Shown piece after piece: positions 33,401-38,264 of a DNA stretch of 42,470 nucleotides (positions are counted from its first letter, which is position 1; each line of letters begins with the position of its first letter). A program made the position numbers and the translations under genes. Source of the stretch: an uncultured Prevotella sp. GTDB lineage: Bacteria; Bacteroidota; Bacteroidia; Bacteroidales; Bacteroidaceae. The notes beneath the pieces are model-generated. The model was given only the letters and a program-made list of their open reading frames with translations, ran no database searches and was not told the origin of the DNA. The stretch spans positions 1-42,470 of the forward strand of contig UQQN01000004.1 of the NCBI GenBank assembly GCA_900543155.1, given 5' to 3'.

Positions 33401-33887
33401 GGGACTAAAAGATTGGAACGGAAATATCACCGAAGCCTCATCTCCCATATTCTATTTTGCACCCGATAGCACCTTTGTACGCATCGAAAAGCCCGTCGAC
33501 ATTCGCGAGCAAGTACATCTTGGCACTCAAAAAAGCATCGTGGGCAAGGGTGGTTTCAGAGTAAACTTTACGCTCACCACCACCGAGAACGACACGCAAA
33601 TCATGCGTCAAGGCGATGAATATGGCATTTACATTGTGCGTGGCAAATTGCGTTTCAAGTTAGGTGCCCTCACTGCAAATTCCGAGGTCACAGTAAACGA
33701 TGGTAAACCACACAACATTCAATGCTTGCGCGAGAACAATGGCATGATCAAGATTTTTGTGGATGGCAAGTTACAACAAACCGTCTATAACAAGAATCAC
33801 GTATGCGAACCCATTGCTGCTGCTCCCATCATCTTGGGCGAAGCCAAAAAAATCATTTCGCTTACCACCTTCGAAATTGGAATTTAA
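30420..33887 (+). CDS. Secreted CBM32-containing glycoside hydrolase (clan GH-D / GH31- or GH36-like)
   Basis: A 1155-residue exported enzyme; ATG 30420 gives a signal peptide (MNINKNTWLCSLLLAACAQTSQAQ). An F5/8-type-C (CBM32-like) domain sits at about 80-235 (NPSLAIDGDNGTMWHTW; KYVKFIETSS). The barrel (about 420-790) has SYVVDDGWNNY near 497-507, FGSGFGIWLGPRGGYN and NYWKLDGFA with the likely nucleophile aspartate near 611; RDDRYYTF may hold the acid/base. The C-terminus (about 1020-1150) is LamG/concanavalin-like (GKGGFRVNF; IKIFVDGKLQ). Alpha-galactosidase or alpha-N-acetylgalactosaminidase is the best guess, fitting the neighbouring sialidase. The exact family is uncertain. Confidence 0.78.
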   Translation: MNINKNTWLCSLLLAACAQTSQAQVQVTKTNDQITIGNAYLSRTFHIANGRLTPGKLTNKRAGGIVFTPSAGSEEFALNPQKRDYTPLNRQKWTAEADSWCVESDMVGNPSLAIDGDNGTMWHTWYATPKEGGKKGNNKLPHSLIISLGKKSVFRGFGYLPRSGAYGAMSNGNIKGYEFYISNDKKKWTLVKKGELKYTNVETIWVALDKAYKAKYVKFIETSSTNGSQFGACAEFYLTNEPVKTNNAPATGLKASAMKLNDVRTENMQGGKRIIFDLAPTAYTNPADGITSTWDIDMVVEMNDNDHFMRKYLLIKAADATTRQLPIDYIEMENLGTQQVATTNKWTRQQAAGGEGGMSAYTITLGQPVYVDGLFFGSEFPQAENEIDDKGQYHTRYYSGKSLQTLDLNEHRLNAEGQFRTWNNVIGATRSATDQNVIRTDFFQYINTIARPIQARMQYNSWYDWMMNITEERINSSFVKMEHGFTKYGLRPMDSYVVDDGWNNYSQIGTPESGDTPNKTGFWEFNSKFPTGLKGASDIAHRFGSGFGIWLGPRGGYNFNQEWGKLLEKNGNGTYSTTTYDAVTGDSVYVSKLKDFFLTQQRNYGVNYWKLDGFATQQPQASTNGRYITGGKNGNYYFTEHWERWYRTLSAMYADADSRNQNLWINLTCYVNPSPWILQWSNSVWIQNSRDMWHEVVEGRNHEMDQQLSYRDDRYYTFINRQQLQFPQAHIFNHDPVYGKTGGVSPNAMTDAEFRAYLYMMATRGTAFWEMLYSYNLMDEGNKWMINAEALNFIEKNYETLRHSLYFGESPLAGKVYGYSCWQKNKSNNQAEGIVSFRNPSAHAQTYTFTLNNTVGVPEDAANLTASLIMEYTGNDADSTETVTQFTDINQGKLLAYADTLTLTLQPGEIRLVRFGAKDVQPAQPFKVESTAQGEVLLQMDKPVVAQTANFELYAGNKRVAKAESVTTAADYRTLTLKFHAKLNDIKKYSVRIKGLKDWNGNITEASSPIFYFAPDSTFVRIEKPVDIREQVHLGTQKSIVGKGGFRVNFTLTTTENDTQIMRQGDEYGIYIVRGKLRFKLGALTANSEVTVNDGKPHNIQCLRENNGMIKIFVDGKLQQTVYNKNHVCEPIAAAPIILGEAKKIISLTTFEIGI

Positions 33888-33899
33888 TATTTTAGAAGC

Positions 33900-33918
33900 G
33901 ACAAGAATATATTGTCGT
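33900..33918. terminator. Small hairpin after the glycosidase gene
   Basis: CGACAA (33900-33905) pairs with TTGTCG (33913-33918), with two weaker outer pairs, 12 bp past the stop. Confidence 0.45.
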
Positions 33919-33928
33919 TATAAGGTAT

Positions 33929-34032
33929 TACCCTATTAGTAGGGGGTTCAAAATCCGCAAAAATTCGTGCACAATTTTATCGGTTTTTAACGTCGATAAG
34001 GGGCATGATAAATGGGTTACCCCGTTAGGTAG
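33929..34032 (+). repeat. Dispersed repeat type B, copy 2
   Basis: Shares with 140-246 (opposite strand) the opening GGTTCAAAATCC, the internal TTATCG...CGATAAGGGGCATGAT and the closing AAATGGGTTACCCCGTTAGG. It marks the left edge of the accessory island that carries the three-gene cassette. Confidence 0.8.
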
Positions 34033-34101
34033 TCTGTTAAATATTTCGTAGGAGTGCAAGGTTCGGAGCAAGCGACTGAAAGTATCGCAAATAAGAGATT
34101 A

Positions 34102-34196
34102 TGTTACTAATTGAAAGTAATCGATTTATGTTACAAAATATAGCATTATTGAGTAGCATTCAGCAGTTTCTCAAAACCTGTTACGCGTTTTGTTAC
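34102..34196. promoter_or_regulatory. Four TGTTAC hexamers upstream of the cassette, possible operator
   Basis: TGTTAC occurs at 34102-34107, 34129-34134, 34179-34184 and 34191-34196. The last two are 12 bp apart and lie just before the -7 box. A binding site for the WYL protein encoded in the operon is a natural hypothesis. Confidence 0.4.
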
Positions 34197-34206
34197 ACCC
34201 TACATC

Positions 34207-34214
34207 TAACTTTG
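34207..34214 (+). promoter_or_regulatory. -7 element of the three-gene cassette
   Basis: TAACTTTG, 26 bp before the start codon at 34240. The -33 region shows no good TTTG at the usual distance, which would suit a promoter that needs an activator. Confidence 0.55.
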
Positions 34215-34239
34215 CACTCGAATCATAAACGAGAAGATT

Positions 34240-35397
34240 ATGGAAGAAAAGAATATGCAGATAAGCAACGCAGAGACGTGTGTACCTCCATCTCCAGTCT
34301 TTGTGTACGAGAGTCACCCCGGTGGCACTCATACCTATGGCGATGCGAAGATAGCAAAGGAACAATATGGAGCGGTTGATGGTTTTTGCGTGGGTAGACA
34401 TGGAAATAGTTACGCAATCCCGACTGACTTCAATACCATAGAGGGCGAGTTTACTTGGATAGTAGAAGATTTCATTGCCTATGCCAAGCAGCATGATGAA
34501 CGAAAATTCATCGTCAGCCGCATACGTTGCGAGCGGTCGTTGATCAATGAGGAAGATATCATTCCTTTGTTCAAGGATGCTTTCAAGTTACCCAATGTGC
34601 AGTTATCTGATGAATGGTTTGATGAACTTATGAGTTTGATTACCCAGGATGACTACGAGGTTTATCCTATACGTACAGATGAGTACTTGGTTCCGAGGGT
34701 TATGGACGATGAAAGTTTGTTTTACCTCTGCCGTAAATATCGGATGGAGATAGGCTACGGATTGGATAAGATGCTACCGAAAGTACGCATCCGCTATGTC
34801 CTCGACAACAAGAAGTTTGGCTACGCTGACTTTGGTGACTATTTTTTCTGGGTGGACAACGGACTATATGTTTGGCACAAAGAAGAGGAGTTTTCCGAAG
34901 ACCATAATCCTGATGTGGTGGAAGACTTCTTCGGACACAACTGCAAGGGGCGAGGTTATACCTGTCGGCACATTTTTGCTGGTATAGATACAGGCTTTGA
35001 CGATAACGAGAAGAGCCGTATGTTTACAGGTGACATTGTGCAAGTGACGTATCCCGAAGGTTCTGAAATGGGGGCATTGTGTTTAGCATCCGTTGTGGGT
35101 GAAGATGGAGAAGGTTTCTATGGTTTCCCATTAGACAACCATAGTTTGACACTGCAGATGTGCAAGGAAGAGGGCTATTACTTGAAGCGTATTGGCACGG
35201 TCTTCTATCAGCTCAACAACAGCGAAATCCCCGAACCAATATGGAAAAAGGCTTTGACGTTCAACAATAATAGATGGTCGAAAGAGGAATACGAGAACCA
35301 TCTCGTTATGGCGAGATATACCCCGAACTACGATCAAGAGTTATGGAAATATCTTGGATATGAGATACTCGGCATAGATGAATTCGAATGGAAATAA
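34240..35397 (+). CDS. Divergent macro-like/phage-type domain protein, unknown function
   Basis: A 385-residue cytoplasmic protein, first gene of the cassette. Residues about 20-125 resemble an uncharacterised domain found in phages and bacteria, usually F-GSN--G-HG-GAA ... YGA--GQ--GLQG-SYAIPT ... IGCG-AG. Here it reads VFVYESHPGGTHTYGDAKIA, YGAVDGFCVGRHGNSYAIPT and RIRCERS, so the GSN and GCG motifs are altered. The rest (about 150-385) is acidic and rich in aromatics. A segment near 265-330 (RMFTGDIVQVTYPEG; YLKRIGTVFYQL) faintly recalls YopX-type barrels. No signal peptide or membrane segment. The function cannot be told; it overlaps the next gene by 10 bp. Confidence 0.75.
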   Translation: MEEKNMQISNAETCVPPSPVFVYESHPGGTHTYGDAKIAKEQYGAVDGFCVGRHGNSYAIPTDFNTIEGEFTWIVEDFIAYAKQHDERKFIVSRIRCERSLINEEDIIPLFKDAFKLPNVQLSDEWFDELMSLITQDDYEVYPIRTDEYLVPRVMDDESLFYLCRKYRMEIGYGLDKMLPKVRIRYVLDNKKFGYADFGDYFFWVDNGLYVWHKEEEFSEDHNPDVVEDFFGHNCKGRGYTCRHIFAGIDTGFDDNEKSRMFTGDIVQVTYPEGSEMGALCLASVVGEDGEGFYGFPLDNHSLTLQMCKEEGYYLKRIGTVFYQLNNSEIPEPIWKKALTFNNNRWSKEEYENHLVMARYTPNYDQELWKYLGYEILGIDEFEWK

Positions 35398-36008
35398 AAC
35401 AAGAAACGATGACAATGAACAACAATACTCAATCAAGTGCTTCATCTCAAGCAGAAAAAGCACGAATTGGAGCCATCGGCGAAAATGAGGTGGTTTCAAA
35501 ACTTATGCAACACGGATGGGATGCCTTCAATGCAAACTGTACGTTGAAAAATTACAAATCTATTGATATTGTATGCTTGAAAAGTACTCAGAAAAATCTA
35601 GAAAAACCATGGATGCCAGAAGTTGCCCTTATACAAGTAAAGACAAGCGTGCAGAAGACAATACCAGCAGGATTCAAGATAAAGGAGAGTCTTCAAAAGA
35701 ACACGCTTGAACAGCAAGTGAAAGGCCCTTACGTTTTCATATTGGCAGACACAAGCAAAGAGGCATGGTCATTTCGCTACTTCATCATATCACGGCAACA
35801 ATTTATAGAACTATTACACGCTGCACATGATTGGTACAAGAATGGCTATCACAGAGAAAAAGCCATTTCTGAAGAAAGTCCTGCGTGTATGAAGGTAGAA
35901 TGGCTTGAGGGCAAGGATGAGAAAGAAACAAAAAATCATGTAGCTTTCCACAATCCGTTGAATGGCGTGTCTTGCGAAAATTGTTGGGAAAATATTTGGA
36001 AAGACTAA
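35388..36008 (+). CDS. PD-(D/E)XK-superfamily nuclease-like protein
   Basis: A 206-residue protein. The pattern of the restriction-endonuclease fold is visible: helix with E32 (IGENEVVSKLMQHGW), strand with D60 (KSIDIVCL), and strand Q83-V84-K85 (VALIQVKTS), then a helix-rich end. This matches E...D...(E/Q)xK of DUF4365-type and Holliday-junction-like nucleases. A late CENC pair is of unknown meaning. The start at 35388 lies within the end of the previous gene; ATGs at 35409 and 35415 are possible. Translational coupling with the first gene is likely. The target nucleic acid is unknown. Confidence 0.78.
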   Translation: MEIKQETMTMNNNTQSSASSQAEKARIGAIGENEVVSKLMQHGWDAFNANCTLKNYKSIDIVCLKSTQKNLEKPWMPEVALIQVKTSVQKTIPAGFKIKESLQKNTLEQQVKGPYVFILADTSKEAWSFRYFIISRQQFIELLHAAHDWYKNGYHREKAISEESPACMKVEWLEGKDEKETKNHVAFHNPLNGVSCENCWENIWKD

Positions 36009-36012
36009 TTTT

Positions 36013-36927
36013 ATGTCTCTCATTCAGAAATATATTTGGGTGGTGAAGACCATTCATCGGGCAGGACGCATCACGCTGAGGGAACTCAACGAGAAGTGGC
36101 TGGATAATGTTGACCTTAGCGGAGGTCTAGACTTGCAACGCCAGACCTTCGACAGATGGAAGGGCAGTATTCTCGACATTTTTGGCATTGTTATAGACTG
36201 CGAGCAGTGCGGTCGGTACAATTATTTCATTGCCAATCCGAAAGTATTGGAGAGAGGTGAGATGCGCACATGGTTGCTCAACACCTACGGAACGGTGGAT
36301 GCCCTGTCGAATAGCCTGTCCATACATGACCGCATACTGACGGAGGATGTTCCTTCAAGCCAAAATTTCCTGACCACTGTATTGGAAGCGATGAAAACCA
36401 ACAGCGTGCTCAAGGTTACCCACCAAAGTTTCGGGAAAAATGAAACCAATACCTTTGCCGTAGAACCCTATTGCGTGAAGATGTCGGCGCAACGTTGGTA
36501 CTTGCTGGCACGTAATGTGGACAAAAACTATCTGCGCCTTTACGCCTTGGACAGACTGATTGGTGTAGAGATGACTGATGCAAAGTTCAACTTGCCGAAG
36601 AGCTTCAATGCCAAGGAATTTTTCTCGGAATACTTTGGTATCATGCTCAACGATAAAGTGCCTGTACAACGGATTGTGTTGCGTGCCGACGAATACCATC
36701 AACACTACATGCGGACGTTGCCTTTGCATCCATCGCAGAGGGAGATATTCGCTTGCGACAAGTATGCCGACTTTGAACTGCATCTTCGCCCAACATACGA
36801 CTTCTACATGAAGTTGATGAGTTTCGGCAATATGATAAAGGTTATGGAACCACAGAGTCTTCGGGACGAGTTGTGTAAGTGGCTAAAGAAGACGATGGAA
36901 GTGTATTCTGACAGACCTTCGGATTGA
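36013..36927 (+). CDS. WYL-domain transcriptional regulator
   Basis: A 304-residue DNA-binding protein. Residues 1-75 are a winged helix (KYIWVVKTIHRAGRITLREL; LQRQTFDRWKGSILDIFG). Residues about 115-200 form the WYL domain: VEPYCVKMSAQRWYLLARN, with the name-giving W-Y-L, and LRLYALDRLIGVE with the conserved arginine. The rest is the WCX extension (VLRADEYHQHYMRTLPLHP). WYL proteins bind nucleic-acid-derived ligands and control defence loci (for example BrxR and CapW). ATG 36013 lies 4 bp after the nuclease stop; the frame is open further upstream, but inside the nuclease gene. Confidence 0.92.
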   Translation: MSLIQKYIWVVKTIHRAGRITLRELNEKWLDNVDLSGGLDLQRQTFDRWKGSILDIFGIVIDCEQCGRYNYFIANPKVLERGEMRTWLLNTYGTVDALSNSLSIHDRILTEDVPSSQNFLTTVLEAMKTNSVLKVTHQSFGKNETNTFAVEPYCVKMSAQRWYLLARNVDKNYLRLYALDRLIGVEMTDAKFNLPKSFNAKEFFSEYFGIMLNDKVPVQRIVLRADEYHQHYMRTLPLHPSQREIFACDKYADFELHLRPTYDFYMKLMSFGNMIKVMEPQSLRDELCKWLKKTMEVYSDRPSD

Positions 36928-37010
36928 AGGATATTTTCAATTTAGGATGTGTCACAGTCTTAGTTTTACAACTATGTTTGATGTTATAGTATAGGCAGAG
37001 GTACACAAAA

Positions 37011-37061
37011 AAGCCAGATATGAGAGATTGGGTAACAAACCCTTTTTAACATATCTGGTTT
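37011..37061. terminator. CCAGATATG-type hairpin after the cassette
   Basis: AAGCCAGATATG (37011-37022) pairs with CATATCTGGTTT (37050-37061), and the loop holds GGGT-aaca-AACCC. It follows the WYL gene by 84 bp. Related hairpins stand at 37355, 38192 and 42456. Confidence 0.65.
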
Positions 37062-37180
37062 ATTTATTTCACGTCTGTTTCAGAAGACATTCGTACCAAG
37101 TTTCCTAAAAATTTTGGTTTACATCAAAATTTTGGCTCACTAGTAAAAACCTGTGTTTGATTATTTGAGTTAGATTAATA

Positions 37181-37351
37181 TTCACGCGCCAGCCTCACCC
37201 CATTAGGTAGGGTGTTCAAAATCCATAATTTTTTTCTGCATGGTTTTGATAAAAATGATATCGTAAATAATTGATATTCAACAAGAATAAACGCAGAAAA
37301 CGCCTCAATTCGTGTATTATTTAATGGGTCACCCCATTAGGGGTGAGATAA
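37181..37351 (+). repeat. Dispersed repeat type A, copy 2
   Basis: Starts at TTCACGCGCCAGCCTCACCC and ends with the perfect hairpin TCACCCC-ATTA-GGGGTGA (37329-37346). Nearly identical to 42280-42450 and, reversed, to 1-166. A CCAGGTATG hairpin follows within 5 bp, as it does at 42456. Confidence 0.88.
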
Positions 37352-37354
37352 GGT

Positions 37355-37402
37355 AGCCAGGTATGTGAATGAGGGTTTTACCCGAATTCTCATGCCTGGT
37401 TA
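37355..37402. repeat. CCAGGTATG-type hairpin attached to repeat A
   Basis: AGCCAGGTATG (from 37355) pairs with CATGCCTGGTT (to about 37401), one pair being wobble. The inner part GGGTTTTACCC adds a second stem, the same two-storey design as 37011-37061. Confidence 0.7.
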
Positions 37403-37425
37403 ACACGGATTACAATATCAAACTA

Positions 37426-37594
37426 CGCACGCCTTTAGGTGTGCGATTGGGCCTAGGCGAACAGCCGTTTTCATAGGACATGCATGTCGTTGGGAATAAT
37501 ATGTTTATGTAGGATTATTCCACCTATCACACGCCAATCATAACCAAATGAAAACGGCTGTTCGCCTAGACCCAATCTCACCCTGTTATGGGTG
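37426..37594. repeat. MITE-like element with 29-bp terminal inverted repeats
   Basis: The arms 37446-37474 and 37548-37576 are inverted copies with one mismatch (28 of 29). The 73-bp interior has its own palindrome GACATGCATGTC and a GGAATAAT/ATTATTCC pair. The left arm abuts the hairpin CGCACGCC-TTTA-GGTGTGCG (37426-37445); the right arm is followed by CACCC/GGGTG (37579-37594). No gene inside. Could be a small non-autonomous transposon, an invertible segment or a structured RNA. Confidence 0.75.
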
Positions 37595-37607
37595 TACATT
37601 TTCAAAA

Positions 37608-37743
37608 GTGACCAGTGACCGAGTGACTTTTGTCTATTTTTTCTCATAAAGGTTTAATTATCAATGAGTTACGAATATAACAAAAGTCACTTTTGGGGTC
37701 ACTTTTTTTGTTGAAAAGTCACTTTTATTTAAGTGACTTTTTT
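37608..37743. repeat. GTGAC/GTCAC repeat cluster ending in a terminator-like hairpin
   Basis: Seven GTGAC or GTCAC cores lie at 37608, 37615, 37623, 37686, 37698, 37718 and 37733, mostly within AAAAGTCAC or AGTGACTTTT. The last two form a perfect 11-bp stem (37714-37724 with 37731-37741), loop TTATTT, ending in a T-run on the plus strand. Confidence 0.75.
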
Positions 37744-37932
37744 AGAATCTGCACAGTTTCTTTTGGAAGAAAAAAATAATTATCTCCAATAAACACTAGG
37801 GAACTCTGCCGTTTTAATCATTCAAAAAGAGTTTCTTTGCCCTCGTTTTTGGGCTTTCACTTTTTCATCTCGTAATTTGATATTCGCAAGCAAATTTTAG
37901 TATCCAAATTTTCGACAGATTTAAAGAAGATG

Positions 37933-37987
37933 ACATCCAAATAACATTCCGATTAAATTCCGAAGACATCCCGATATCATCCCGAAG
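37933..37987. repeat. Five direct 11-bp iterons
   Basis: The units ACATCCAAATA, ACATTCCGATT, AAATTCCGAAG, ACATCCCGATA and TCATCCCGAAG follow one another without gaps, core AT(T/C)CCGA. An 11-bp step is close to one helical turn, so a protein could bind all copies on one face. Confidence 0.75.
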
Positions 37988-38130
37988 GGTCAGAATAGCT
38001 AAAATGAGGCAAAATTTTGACACGCACCATGAGAAAAACTTGTAGAATAATTATTTACAGATTATAGACTACAAAAGTTCGCACACTTGGGAGATTTTAT
38101 GCCTACACAAAACACATCAATGAAAAAATA

Positions 38131-38190
38131 TTTGTCTACCACAAATCGCACAACGAAAGACGTGCGTTGTTTGATGTGGCAACAGACGAA
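38131..38190. other. Three-tier imperfect hairpin
   Basis: TTTGTCT (38131-38137) pairs with 38184-38190, CCACA (38139-38143) with 38175-38179, and ACAACG (38150-38155) with 38165-38170, separated by small internal loops. It abuts the next hairpin. Function unknown. Confidence 0.5.
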
Positions 38191-38191
38191 A

Positions 38192-38238
38192 AACCAGGTA
38201 TGTGAATTCAGAATAAATTCTTATTAACATACCTGGCT
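38192..38238 (-). terminator. CCAGGTATGT hairpin, terminator of the Omp28-like gene
   Basis: AACCAGGTATGT (38192-38203) pairs with ACATACCTGGCT (38227-38238). On the minus strand it is followed by TTTTT, 27 bp past the stop of the gene at 38265, so it works as its terminator. Confidence 0.75.
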
Positions 38239-38264
38239 ATTTTATCTTACCTCAGAAACGTGTT

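Larger units (their letters stand above)
36928..38264. other. 1.3-kb non-coding, hairpin-rich segment
   Basis: No reading frame longer than about 45 codons looks real. In order it holds the hairpin at 37011, a type A repeat (37181), a hairpin at 37355, a hairpin at 37426, a 29-bp inverted repeat (37446-37576), seven GTGAC/GTCAC motifs (37608-37737), five 11-bp iterons (37933-37987), and two stacked hairpins (38131-38238). It may be the remnant of a mobile element that brought the cassette. Confidence 0.7.

Noticed and set aside
35962..36012. Longer start for the WYL protein
   Set aside because: It lies inside the nuclease gene; the ATG at 36013 is 4 bp after the nuclease stop and gives the normal N-terminus of the family.
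37446..37576. Invertible promoter switch
   Set aside because: Neither orientation of the 73-bp core contains a TTTG/TAnnTTTG pair, and the flanking genes are more than 500 bp away; kept only as one alternative in the finding.
38101..38227. 42-codon frame beginning ATGCCTACACAAAAC
   Set aside because: No promoter or conserved feature, and it runs through two hairpins; most likely chance.
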